From positions 868,001-932,000 of the forward strand of contig NZ_QXTG01000002.1 of assembly GCF_003581425.1 (NCBI RefSeq): 64,000 nucleotides of DNA, in the 5' to 3' direction. The notes under the pieces are model-generated. The model had not been told where the DNA came from, made no database searches, and saw nothing but the letters and a program-made list of their open reading frames with translations. Each line of letters begins with the position of its first letter. The stretch's first letter is position 1. The DNA is from Amnibacterium setariae (GTDB taxonomy: Bacteria > Actinomycetota > Actinomycetes > Actinomycetales > Microbacteriaceae). The translations under genes were made by a program, and so were the position numbers. Of this stretch, positions 48,183 to 55,307 are shown piece after piece.

Positions 48183-48419
48183 CTAGCCGACGCCCGTGGA
48201 CCGCTTCAGCCGTTCGACTAGCTCGGCGCGCTCCCGCAGGAGCGCCGCGCGGTCGGCGTCGGCCCGGTCCTCGCCGAGCCTCGCCATCGGTCCCCCGCCG
48301 CGGAGGCCGCGCTGCACCATCTCGCGCGTCTGCCGCTCCAGCTCGTCGAGGTCGCGGTCGATCGTGCGGATGCGGCTGATGAGCACGGCCTCGTCGCCGG
48401 TGATCCGGATCTCGTCCAT
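48183..48419 (-). CDS. small coiled-coil protein
   Basis: 78 aa, almost wholly helical and charged: ISRIRTIDRDLDELERQTREM and DADRAALLRERAELVERLKRS have heptad spacing. No membrane segment. ATG 48419 has GGAGG upstream and lies 12 bases after the stop of the preceding membrane protein gene, so the two form a pair. Function unknown. Confidence 0.65.
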   Translation of the reverse strand: MDEIRITGDEAVLISRIRTIDRDLDELERQTREMVQRGLRGGGPMARLGEDRADADRAALLRERAELVERLKRSTGVG

Positions 48420-48431
48420 GCGGCCTCCGCG

Positions 48432-48701
48432 TCAGTCCGTCGTCCGTGCCGCGAGGGCGGCGCGTTCCACGGCACGGGTTCGAAGGCGGTCGCGCCGGAG
48501 TCGGAGCGCCGCCGCTACCGCGGTGAACGCGGCGAGGGCGAGCAGCCCGTCCGCGATCGTCGCCCACGGATCTCCGAGGTCCGGGTCGAACACCACCAGC
48601 GCGACGAGGGGCGGCACGGCGACGCACGTCGCGATCAGGGCCTGCACCACGCGGCGGTGGTGGACGGCTTCGAGGATCGCCTCGACCTCGTCATCGTCCA
48701 T
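48432..48701 (-). CDS. two-helix membrane protein with N-terminal acidic segment
   Basis: 89 aa from ATG 48701: an acidic start (MDDDEVEAILEAVHHRR), two helices (VVQALIATCVAVPPLVALVV and WATIADGLLALAAFTAVAAALRL), and a basic tail. Unknown. The ATG follows GATACT by six bases and has no ribosome site, so the longer in-frame start at 48812 is rejected. First gene of a two-gene unit. Confidence 0.62.
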   Translation of the reverse strand: MDDDEVEAILEAVHHRRVVQALIATCVAVPPLVALVVFDPDLGDPWATIADGLLALAAFTAVAAALRLRRDRLRTRAVERAALAARTTD

Positions 48702-48707
48702 GCGCGC

Positions 48708-48713
48708 AGTATC
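48708..48713 (-). promoter_or_regulatory. -10 box of the leaderless 89-aa gene
   Basis: GATACT on the minus strand, six bases before ATG 48701; the same hexamer precedes the VKOR gene. Confidence 0.45.
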
Positions 48714-48810
48714 TGGGATCGGAACCCGCGGGCCGGGACGCGTCGCGATCTGCAGCGGGTACTCAGTGCACTCGCCGTCATCGATCAGTGCGCAGGCGGA
48801 CCATTTCCGC

Positions 48811-48975
48811 ATGACACCCGAGGAGACGCAGCGGCTGCTCGCGGATGTCGAGGCGGACCGCGTCGAGCCGGAGCACTACTCGCGCCGCTCGCGCGGCCGG
48901 TTCGTCGTGCCGATCGCGGTCGCCGCGGCCGTGGTCGTCGTGGCGCTCGTCGCGGCGGTCGCCCTGACCCGCTGA
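48811..48975 (+). CDS. small tail-anchored protein
   Basis: 54 aa: a charged first half (TPEETQRLLADVEADRVEPE, SRRSRGR) and a single C-terminal helix VVPIAVAAAVVVVALVAAVAL ending in TR. Fits a tail-anchored membrane peptide. The ribosome site is weak (AGGCGG, 14 bases upstream). Convergent with the LCP gene. Function unknown. Confidence 0.5.
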   Translation: MTPEETQRLLADVEADRVEPEHYSRRSRGRFVVPIAVAAAVVVVALVAAVALTR

Positions 48976-49008
48976 GCGGAGCCTGTCGCGCGGTCTCGCC
49001 GGGCGTGC

Positions 49009-50208
49009 TCAGCGGGAGCGGTTGACCACCGAGCACGTCTGCTGCGCGGCGGTCCGCCCGCGCAGCCCCGAGATGGTGCGCTTGTCCGGCGCAGCCTTCG
49101 TCACGGAGGGACTGCTCCTCGGGCTCGGTCGCGCGCCCACCTGCACGGCGCCGACGCCCAGGGCGTCGGCGTCGAGGACCACGGGTCGGTCCCGCTGGAC
49201 CCGCTTCACGAGCCGGTCCGCGAGCACCGGGTCGGGGACGACCTTGTCGGGGTTCGCCGGGTCGGGCACGGTCGGGTACTGGACGAACACCATCCGGTCG
49301 AGGTCGACGGACTTCAGCGCCACGGCCATCCGCACGAGCGTGCCCACGTCCGCGAGGGAGGTGGAGAGCGTCACCGTGTCGGCCGTCGTGGTGGCGAGCG
49401 AGTACAGCTTCGCCGGGTCTGCGAGCGTCCCCGCCGACGTCATCTTGCGCAGCAGCGCCGACATGTAGGCCTGCTGCGACTGGATCCGCGCGAGGTCGCT
49501 GCCGTCGCCGATGCGGTGCCGGGCGCGGAGGTAGGCGAGCGCGGTCCGGCCGCGGATCGTGGAGACGCCCTTCGGCAGCCGCAGGCCCGACTTCGGATCG
49601 TTCACGGCCGTCGTCACGCAGACCGGGACGCCGCCGACCGCGTCCGCCATCTTCACGGTGCCCTCGAACGTGAACAGCCCGGCGTACGGGATGTCGACGC
49701 CGGTGAGGGACTCGACGGTCGTGACCACGCAGCCGAGACCGCCCCGCGAGTACGCGACGTTGAGCTGCTGGGCGGACATCGCGGAGTAGGTCTGCCCCGT
49801 CTTCGCGTCGACGCACTTTGGGTGCGCGATGACGAGGTCGCGGGGCAGGCTCACGACCGTGCCGCTCGTGTGGTCGGCGGAGACGTGGACGAGGATGTTC
49901 ACGTCGTTCAGGGCGGCCTCGCGGGCCTTGCCGAAGCCGTGCTGACCGGCCGCGTTGTCGGCCCCGACGAGCAGCACGTTGAAGGCGCCGTCGATGGCGG
50001 TGGGCGGCGGCACCGTCTCCTCCGGGCTGAGCGGCACGGCGCCGTCGCCGGCCCGCTTCGCGACCCGCCAGAGCGCGAAGCCGGTGAGCGAGACACTGCT
50101 GATCGCGAGCACCGCGACCCCGACGAGCAGCGCCCGAGCGACGGCCGGCCAGATCGACCGCGTGGCGCGGGCGCCGTGCCGCACCACGGCGGTCGGCTTG
50201 AAGACCAT
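49009..50208 (-). CDS. LytR-CpsA-Psr (LCP) family cell-wall ligase
   Basis: 399 aa. After a basic N-terminus and one membrane helix (VARALLVGVAVLAISSVSLTG, about 24-44), the extracellular LCP domain begins at FNVLLVGADN. Conserved residues are in NVNILVHVSADHTSGTVVSLPRDLVI-like segments (with the catalytic-site Arg in SLPRD), AYSRGGLGCVVTTVESLTGVDI and LAYLRARHRIGDGSDLARIQSQQ. LCP enzymes attach teichoic acids or arabinogalactan-like polymers to peptidoglycan. The C-terminal 60 residues are Pro/Ser-rich. ATG 50208 has GGAGGTGA upstream. Confidence 0.93.
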   Translation of the reverse strand: MVFKPTAVVRHGARATRSIWPAVARALLVGVAVLAISSVSLTGFALWRVAKRAGDGAVPLSPEETVPPPTAIDGAFNVLLVGADNAAGQHGFGKAREAALNDVNILVHVSADHTSGTVVSLPRDLVIAHPKCVDAKTGQTYSAMSAQQLNVAYSRGGLGCVVTTVESLTGVDIPYAGLFTFEGTVKMADAVGGVPVCVTTAVNDPKSGLRLPKGVSTIRGRTALAYLRARHRIGDGSDLARIQSQQAYMSALLRKMTSAGTLADPAKLYSLATTTADTVTLSTSLADVGTLVRMAVALKSVDLDRMVFVQYPTVPDPANPDKVVPDPVLADRLVKRVQRDRPVVLDADALGVGAVQVGARPSPRSSPSVTKAAPDKRTISGLRGRTAAQQTCSVVNRSR

Positions 50209-50424
50209 TCGCGTCACCTCCGCACCCCGGGTCGACGGCGGACCGGGAGCGTGGCCCGGATGCTCCCAGCAGACCGATCCCGCGAGGCGGCGACAAGCCG
50301 GTGCTGCGCGATCGGAGCCCGGTCCGTGCTCCTCGACGGCGTGCTCTCCCTCATGCACCGGGATGTCCGCTCGGACGGCCTCCGTCACATCCCCGATCGC
50401 CGTGAGCAGCGCCTCCGCAGCGGG

Positions 50425-50643
50425 TCAGTGGTCGAGCAGCAGGATCAGGACGATGCCCATCGCGAAGCCCGCGACGGCGCCCGGCAGCAGCGAGAGCACG
50501 CGTCGAGCGTCCGGCGAGCGCTGCTGCCACCTCGGCGAGCCGCGCTTGGCCCGGACGACGAGCGGCCGGGCGGCGTACCCGACGCCGTAGGTGAGCTCGA
50601 TGCTCACGAGGAACCAGGGGAAGCCCACGAGGTGATCCTGCAC
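50425..50643 (-). CDS. small membrane protein next to the island edge
   Basis: About 72 aa from GTG 50643: helix one is VGFPWFLVSIELTYGVGYA, a basic loop (VVRAKRGSPRWQQRSPDARR), then helix two VLSLLPGAVAGFAMGIVLILLL. Other starts (GTG about 50628) are possible. The gene lies just outside the island, so before integration it was directly downstream of tRNA-Gly. Unknown function. Confidence 0.55.
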   Translation of the reverse strand: MQDHLVGFPWFLVSIELTYGVGYAARPLVVRAKRGSPRWQQRSPDARRVLSLLPGAVAGFAMGIVLILLLDH

Positions 50644-50661
50644 CCCTGCGGATCGACGTCC

Positions 50662-50710
50662 CAGCGGAGGGGATGACGGGAATCGAACCCGCACCACCAG
50701 TTTGGAAGAC
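50662..50710 (+). repeat. attL: duplicated 3' half of tRNA-Gly
   Basis: Identical over 49 bp to 55146-55194. It holds the anticodon loop through discriminator of tRNA-Gly on the minus strand; from 50711 on the match stops, so it cannot form a tRNA. Confidence 0.93.
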
Positions 50711-50743
50711 CTTCGACCGCACACCCGAGTTCACCGTGCGCCG

Positions 50744-50821
50744 CCGTGCGGTGCCGTGAGAAGTGCTGGTGAACCGTGCAATTGCATTTCCGCAAGCACG
50801 GTGTCGCACGGCACCGCACGG
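50744..50821. repeat. 15-bp inverted repeat near attL
   Basis: CCGTGCGGTGCCGTG (50744-50758) is exactly inverted at 50807-50821, with a further ACCGTGC/GCACGGT pair (50773-50779, 50796-50802) nested inside. The GTGC-rich repeats just inside attL look like arm-type binding sites for an integrase or excisionase, which is inference. No gene is seen in 50711-50878. Confidence 0.6.
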
Positions 50822-50878
50822 TGAAGAACGGCACGTCGCCATGGCGCGCTGGAGTGCTTCCGGAGTGGAGAAACCGGC

Positions 50879-51295
50879 TCAATCGATCGACAGGAGGCCG
50901 CCCACCGTCGACGCGAAGGTCGACAGCACAAGGAGTGCAACCGGCCCGCGGAGGGCGCCGACCTGGTCCTTCAGGACAGCCAGCGCAGCGCGCTCCTGCA
51001 TCAGCTCGGGGTACTGCTGCGACGACCTCGGGCGCCCGAGCGCCTTCTCCTCTTCAGCGACGAAGTGGGCGCTTAGCGCTTCGCCGTTCGCGTTGTTGTC
51101 GTCGGGCACCCACTTGAAGACACCACGGTCGTGCTCCTCGATCGCGGCCGACCATGCCTGCTCAGCGGCGATGTACCCGTCGATCCGCGCCAGTACCCGA
51201 GCGCGCCCTCGCACTGCCGCGATGGCACCCCACACCAACGACCCGAGCTCACCGAGTCCGCCGAGGATCGTGAGGACGTAGGCCAGTGCGTGCAC
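50879..51295 (-). CDS. island membrane protein of unknown function
   Basis: 138 aa if GTG 51295 is used; the frame is open to a TTG at 51352. An N-terminal helix (ALAYVLTILGGLGELGSLVWGAIAAV) is followed by a charged middle (ARIDGYIAAEQAWSAAIEEHD, then ALSAHFVAEEEKALGRPRSS) and a C-terminal helix (GPVALLVLSTFASTVGGLL). No family recognised. It is divergent from the 177-aa membrane/coiled-coil gene with only 11-68 bases between starts, so the two may be co-regulated. Neither start has a ribosome site. Confidence 0.55.
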   Translation of the reverse strand: MHALAYVLTILGGLGELGSLVWGAIAAVRGRARVLARIDGYIAAEQAWSAAIEEHDRGVFKWVPDDNNANGEALSAHFVAEEEKALGRPRSSQQYPELMQERAALAVLKDQVGALRGPVALLVLSTFASTVGGLLSID

Positions 51296-51363
51296 GAGGT
51301 GAAGGTAGAGGGCCGGGGCGACAGCGTTCCGCCGTGTCAGTACTGCCCGCAACGATCGGTGTC

Positions 51364-51897
51364 GTGGACATCGCCAACGTCATCGCGCTCGGCGCCTTCC
51401 TCTTGTCAGCCGTAGGTGCGTCGGTCGCTCTGTGGCAGGCCGGGATCGCGAGCCGTGCGCGCGCTGACGCGCAAGCTGCGAACGCTGCTGCCGCCGACCA
51501 CGAGGCCGCGGCACTTCGCGCTGCTCAAGAGGCGGCTTCCGCAGCGAACCGGTCGGCCGAGGAGGCGAAGCGGTCGGCGGACGCGTTGGAGGAGGCGAAC
51601 GAGCTCGCTCGTGCCGCGATGCCGAAGGACCGCTGGAAGCTGACCCACGTCGGCGGCGTCCGCTACTCGGTGCAGAACGTCAGCGGCGGCCTACTGATGG
51701 GCGTGGTGGTTGTCGGCCTCCGGTCGGAGGATGACGCCCGGGTCACGATGGACGGCGAGCGCTCTCGCGATGTCGTAGACGGTGAGTCCGTGACGTTCAC
51801 CGTCTTCACGGCGTCGTCAATGGGGCCGGCGACGGTGGTCGTAGGGTCCGTGGACGTCAACGGTGTGCGAGACCGCTTCACGCGCACCATCAGCTGA
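51364..51897 (+). CDS. island membrane protein with coiled coil
   Basis: 177 aa from GTG 51364. One N-terminal helix (IANVIALGAFLLSAVGASVALW, about 3-24), then an Ala-rich coiled coil (25-75, with AADHEAAALRAAQEAASAAN and EEAKRSADALEEANE), then a beta-rich C-terminal domain (WKLTHVGGVRYSVQNVSGG to DVNGVRDRFTRTI). The order membrane helix, coiled coil, small beta domain is also seen in phage-island proteins of unknown role. A zinc-ribbon ORF continues in the same frame after its TGA. Confidence 0.6.
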   Translation: MDIANVIALGAFLLSAVGASVALWQAGIASRARADAQAANAAAADHEAAALRAAQEAASAANRSAEEAKRSADALEEANELARAAMPKDRWKLTHVGGVRYSVQNVSGGLLMGVVVVGLRSEDDARVTMDGERSRDVVDGESVTFTVFTASSMGPATVVVGSVDVNGVRDRFTRTIS

Positions 51898-51912
51898 GCC
51901 GGATCGAGGTCC

Positions 51913-51918
51913 TACGCT
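51913..51918 (+). promoter_or_regulatory. -10 box before the ACG-start zinc ribbon
   Basis: TACGCT followed by six bases and ACG 51925. The spacing equals that of the leaderless ATG/GTG genes in this window. Confidence 0.35.
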
Positions 51919-51924
51919 CCCCGG

Positions 51925-52059
51925 ACGACCGACGAGCCGATCGGCCTCATCGCCTGTCCTCGCTGCCTCACGCCAAAGCAGGACGTGGGTGAGGATCTCG
52001 AGGGGCGCGAAGCGCGGTTAGAGTGCCCGGCCTGCGGCTACGTCGCCCTCTCCGCGTAA
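51925..52059 (+). CDS. zinc-ribbon mini-protein, apparent ACG start or broken start codon
   Basis: 44 codons from ACG 51925 to TAA. The product would begin (M)TDEPIGLIACPRCLTPK and continue to LECPACGYVAL, giving two CxxC pairs (Cys 10 and 13; Cys 35 and 38) of a zinc ribbon. No ATG, GTG or TTG lies in the frame, which is the frame of the preceding gene after its TGA at 51895-51897. ACG sits where an ATG would be in a leaderless gene, so a single T-to-C change of the start, a true ACG start, or stop read-through are the options. Confidence 0.45.
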   Translation, partial: TTDEPIGLIACPRCLTPKQDVGEDLEGREARLECPACGYVALSA

Positions 52060-52079
52060 GCAGTGTCGAACCTGAGTTC

Positions 52080-52085
52080 TACGGT
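52080..52085 (+). promoter_or_regulatory. -10 box of the second zinc-ribbon gene (leaderless)
   Basis: TACGGT, six bases, then ATG 52092, with no ribosome site. Confidence 0.45.
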
Positions 52086-52091
52086 GTGCCC

Positions 52092-52220
52092 ATGGACACC
52101 GAGACGAGGCAGGAGTGCGCGCGGTGCGGCGCCGCTCAACTCGTCGTAGTGATGATCCCCGGGCATGCTGACGTGGAGGCCGTCGTCTGCCTCGCGTGTG
52201 GTGCGACTCAGCCGGATTAG
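52092..52220 (+). CDS. zinc-ribbon mini-protein
   Basis: 42 aa. Two CxxC knuckles (CARCGAA at 9-12 and CLACGATQ near 33-36) with a short hydrophobic hairpin between them form a treble-clef or ribbon-type zinc site. The role is unknown; such peptides often bind nucleic acids or proteins. It comes 32 bases after the first zinc-ribbon ORF, suggesting a paralogous pair. Its end overlaps the convergent gene by 4 bases. Confidence 0.6.
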   Translation: MDTETRQECARCGAAQLVVVMIPGHADVEAVVCLACGATQPD

Positions 52221-52462
52221 AAGGAAGGCACAGCCCCGGGGTTAGACGAGAGGACTCCGAGCTCGCGGATGACATAGTCACGAGCCTTCCGCCGGTCACG
52301 TTGCCACTGCGTCACGACTGCGCCCTTATCGGCTGCACGATGCGCTCGCTCCCCGGGACCCGACGCGTCGGCGAGAGCAGTGATCTTGTAGTTGAGCCAG
52401 TCCCACAGCACCATCTCGCGCCGACCGAGAACAGCAACGAGGGCGTTCGTGGCGAAGGTCAC
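52217..52462 (-). CDS. island hypothetical protein
   Basis: 81 aa from GTG 52462. Contains MVLWDWLNYKITALADAS and a basic helix TQWQRDRRKARDYVIRELGVL. No family recognised. There is no ribosome site, and the start region abuts the recombinase remnant on the other strand, so confidence is modest. Confidence 0.45.
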   Translation of the reverse strand: MTFATNALVAVLGRREMVLWDWLNYKITALADASGPGERAHRAADKGAVVTQWQRDRRKARDYVIRELGVLSSNPGAVPSF

Positions 52463-52473
52463 GGAGATGTCGG

Positions 52474-52840
52474 TTCGCCGACGCGAACCGCCGCGGCTGG
52501 TCCCTCGTCGTACTCGACAACGCCCTCGTCCTCACTACGCCCGGTGGACGTGCGATGGCGAACGTGCTCAACACCTTCGCCGAGTTCGAGCGGGACCTGA
52601 TCTCCACCCGCACCAAGGAGACGCTCGCTGCGCGGAGAGCTGAACGGGCGTCGCACGGCGATCCCTGCCGGGCTGCTCCGTCGCACCGTCGTCAGCCGCG
52701 ACGGTGGTGCCTCCTTCGGCGCGATCGCCGCCGAGCTCACCGACGAGCGGGTGCTGTCGCCGACCGGCCTGCCGACCTGGCACGAGTCGACCGTCCGCCG
52801 CGCCTACGCGACCGCGACCCGGACGGCGGTGCCGGCATGA
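52474..52840 (+). pseudogene. serine recombinase (resolvase/invertase) remnant
   Basis: The first part reads GWSLVVLDNALVLTTPGGR then MANVLNTFAEFERDLISTRT, the second half of a resolvase catalytic domain with helix E. Near 52630-52640 the frame shifts by one, after which LNGRRTAIPAGLLRRTVVSR and GASFGAIAAELTDERV continue as the DNA-binding part, ending at TGA 52840. The N-terminal catalytic serine region is missing. It overlaps the integrase start as ATGA. It is a dead fragment left by an older insertion. Confidence 0.8.
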
Positions 52841-53816
52841 CGCTCGCGACGGACCTGATGACGCGCACCGTCGCAGAGGTCGTCGCGGCGTCGCTAGCGG
52901 CCAGTAAGCCGCGTATGAAGGCGAGCACATACTCCGGGTACGAGCAGCTGTACGCGACGCGGATCCTGCCCGTGTTCGGCCACCAGCGCATCACGGCCTT
53001 GACGAGTGAGGCAGTGGAGGCGTGGCTGGCGGACCTGGTCGCGTCCGGCCGGGAGGCGAGCACGGTGCGGAACCACTACGTCGCCCTGCACAAGGTGTTC
53101 CGGTACGCCCTCCGCCACCGGATCGTCGCCCACGACCCGTGCGCCGCGGTCGAGGTCCCCCGCGCGGGTAACCGGGACGACTTCGCGCCGGTCTTCCTCA
53201 CCCCGGCCCAGCTCGAGACGATCGCGGCGGACCTCGACGCACACGACCCCTACGGCGCCGTCGTCCGATTCGGCGCCTGGACGGGCCTCCGGGCGGCCGA
53301 GATCGCCGGGCTGCGGGTACGCGACGTGAACCTCGCTGCCGGCCACGTCGAGGTGCGGCAGACGATCCGCAAGGTGAACGGCGCCTGGCACACGGATACC
53401 CCAAAGTCCGCCCGATCACGCGGAACGTGCCGATCCTGTCTCGGGCGCTCACGGCGGAGCTGCGGCGGTACCTACTGACGCACCCGACCTCGGGCGACCC
53501 GGACGCGCTGTTCTGGCCCGGCCGGGCGAACGGCAGCAGGCGGCTGGACTGGTCGCGGCCGATGGACGTCGGCGGGCTCCGCCGGTACTACCTGGTCCCC
53601 GCGGCGGAGCGGGCGGGGCTTCCCCACATGCGCCTCCACGACCTCCGCCACACCTTCGCATCGCTGACGCTGGGCGCAGGGTTCACGGCGTTCGAGGTCA
53701 GCCGGTGGATGGGCCACGCCTCGACGTCCACGACGACGGACGTCTACGGCCACCTCATCCCGACGGATCGCTCCGCTCAGATCGACCGGTTCGAGCGGTT
53801 CGTCGGAGGCATTTAG
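52837..53816 (+). pseudogene. int: tyrosine integrase, frameshifted
   Basis: About 326 codons in two frames. The N-terminal SAM-like domain contains YEQLYATRILPVFGHQRI and ASTVRNHYVALHKVFRYALRH; the catalytic domain has the first Arg in WTGLRAAEIAGLR, then HDLRHTFASL (His-x-x-Arg), MGHAS and the nucleophile Tyr in TTDVYGHL. Frame one ends at 53478; the second frame resumes NVPILSRALTAEL. Adding one C to the run at 53399-53402 restores DTPKVRPITRNVPIL, so a single-base deletion (real or a sequencing error) is the cause. It would have integrated the island at tRNA-Gly. Confidence 0.9.
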
Positions 53817-55045
53817 GGGCGCTGTCGCACGTGCAGCGGAATGCTTTCCAAGCCTTCTTCGGCGAATTTGGCTAGTGCAGGCCGCGCGTACTCACTTGAA
53901 ACATGCAGATGCAACTTCGGCTGCGCGGTCTGCGCCTGGTAATTAAAGTGCTCTGCCGCCTGCAAAAGGGCCGACTGGTAACTTCCCCGGTGTTCCCAGC
54001 CAGTCATATCCGCGAAACCAGGGTCTACGACATAGAGGCTCCTGGGCGCCGAGCTGTTGAGCCAGCGCGATAGAGCCACATTCACATGGTCGTCGCGGAA
54101 CGAGTAACCGATAACTAAGACCCGCTCCGCCGTGCGGAGAAGATCGTCGAACGCCCTAAGCATGGCAAGAAATGGCCCACGCGCACGAACTTTGCCCCGC
54201 GCACCGAAAACTACTCCCGGCCCACCCGATCCGGAGAATTCGAAGTTTTCAATGGGGCCCTGCCGAATGGTCACGAAGGGCTCCGACACGCCTCCTGGGC
54301 CATCGCGCTCAAGGAGCAACCAGTCGATCGATCCGTGCAACTTCAGCAGCCGCACAAAAGCACCTGCATCCCAATCCCAGTCCTGGGCGCCTGCCCAGGT
54401 TGTGATTCCCGTATCGCAGACCTTGCCCGCGGCCTCCGCCGCCAGCTCGATAGAACGGTCGTAGTTGAGCGTGACAATGTCGACCGGCGCTCCGCCGTTT
54501 ATGTCTAAGAGCGGCTGCAGATAGTCAACTTCGGAGGGCTGAACTTCCACGAGATCCACGAGAGCGACGAGCATCTGCTTCTCGAGCTCCTTGAACGTTC
54601 GCTCGCTATCCTTAGTTCCGGTCACAGCGTGAACAAGCTGTTCAATTAGTTTCCCGGCGTCATTGAATCCGCGCGTCTGCTGCAGGGCCTTCTTCAGATT
54701 CTTGTCGAAGAACGGAGGAATACGCGCTGGTGCTCCGATGGCTTGCAATGCGGAGGACCACTCAACGAACGGCGCCACTTCGAGCGCTTCTTTCTCGCTC
54801 AACATCTGGACAGCACTGAAAAGCTGCTCGATGTCGATCCCGTCGTAGGGGTTCGCGCCCGAGGCCGACCTGTGAGCAATCATCGCTCCGACGGCATAGT
54901 TGAACGCATGCACGACGCCGCGGTGCACATTCATCGGGCTCGCCCCAAGAATAGCGCCGATCTTCTCGCTCATCGAGTTCGAAGCGGGAACACCCGCATC
55001 AACGCTCGCTCCGGCGCCAAGCAGAACCAACGTCTTCACGCGCAT
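53813..55045 (-). CDS. SIR2-domain protein, candidate anti-phage NADase
   Basis: 410 aa. The SIR2 NAD-binding core is evident: LVLLGAGASVDAGVP (about 7-20), TLNYD with the catalytic-type Asn (about 194), KLHGSIDW with the His (about 237), and VLVIGYSFRDDHVN (310-322). The CxxC zinc module of true deacetylase sirtuins is absent. Stand-alone or fused SIR2 domains of this type deplete NAD during phage infection in several defence systems. The gene is complete, clearly less GC-rich than the chromosome, and the largest cargo of the tRNA-Gly island. ATG 55045 or GTG 55048 is the start; TTCTTAAGAA lies upstream. Its stop overlaps the integrase end by 4 bases. Confidence 0.82.
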   Translation of the reverse strand: MRVKTLVLLGAGASVDAGVPASNSMSEKIGAILGASPMNVHRGVVHAFNYAVGAMIAHRSASGANPYDGIDIEQLFSAVQMLSEKEALEVAPFVEWSSALQAIGAPARIPPFFDKNLKKALQQTRGFNDAGKLIEQLVHAVTGTKDSERTFKELEKQMLVALVDLVEVQPSEVDYLQPLLDINGGAPVDIVTLNYDRSIELAAEAAGKVCDTGITTWAGAQDWDWDAGAFVRLLKLHGSIDWLLLERDGPGGVSEPFVTIRQGPIENFEFSGSGGPGVVFGARGKVRARGPFLAMLRAFDDLLRTAERVLVIGYSFRDDHVNVALSRWLNSSAPRSLYVVDPGFADMTGWEHRGSYQSALLQAAEHFNYQAQTAQPKLHLHVSSEYARPALAKFAEEGLESIPLHVRQRP

Positions 55046-55145
55046 CACGCTAGCGACGACCGCCGACAGCGCGAGTGCTTTTAGAGTGGGTCGTGTTCGA
55101 CCACGGGAGAAGCATTCTTAAGAACTCTGCTCTCACCAAGGCTCT

Positions 55146-55194
55146 CAGCGGAGGGGATGACGGGAATCGAACCCGCACCACCAGTTTGGAAGAC
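55146..55194 (+). repeat. attR: tRNA-Gly 3' half
   Basis: Identical over 49 bp to 50662-50710 and part of the intact tRNA-Gly gene. The crossover must lie within this stretch, most likely in or near the anticodon loop, as for other tyrosine integrases. Confidence 0.93.
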
Positions 55195-55222
55195 TGGAGC
55201 TCTGCCATTGAGCTACATCCCC
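55152..55222 (-). tRNA. tRNA-Gly (anticodon TCC)
   Basis: Cloverleaf of 71 nt without encoded CCA: acceptor GGGGATG/CATCCCC, D stem GCTC/GAGC, anticodon stem CCAGT/ACTGG with loop CTTCCAA (TCC), T stem GCGGG/CCCGT with loop TTCGATT, discriminator T. The island is attached at its 3' end, and the tRNA is kept intact by the repeat. Confidence 0.96.
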
Positions 55223-55307
55223 GCTGCGCCGGCGCACGGCCGACGACGGCGCCCATCGTAGCCGGGCGGCTCGCCGGAGCGGATGCTCCGCGCCGCTCCC
55301 GCCGCAG

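Larger units (their letters stand above)
50662..55194. mobile_element. 4.5-kb integrated island at tRNA-Gly(TCC)
   Basis: Bounded by a perfect 49-bp direct repeat (50662-50710 and 55146-55194) that is the 3' half of tRNA-Gly. The intact tRNA remains at the right end. Inside are a tyrosine integrase (frameshifted), a serine-recombinase remnant, small zinc-ribbon ORFs, two divergent membrane proteins and a SIR2-domain gene. Base composition is visibly lower in GC than the flanks, most strongly in the SIR2 gene. No replication, packaging or conjugation genes are seen, so it is a minimal or decayed integrative element. Confidence 0.9.

Noticed and set aside
50668-50710. Second tRNA-Gly gene
   Set aside because: The acceptor 5' strand, D arm and half of the anticodon stem are missing; it is an att duplicate.
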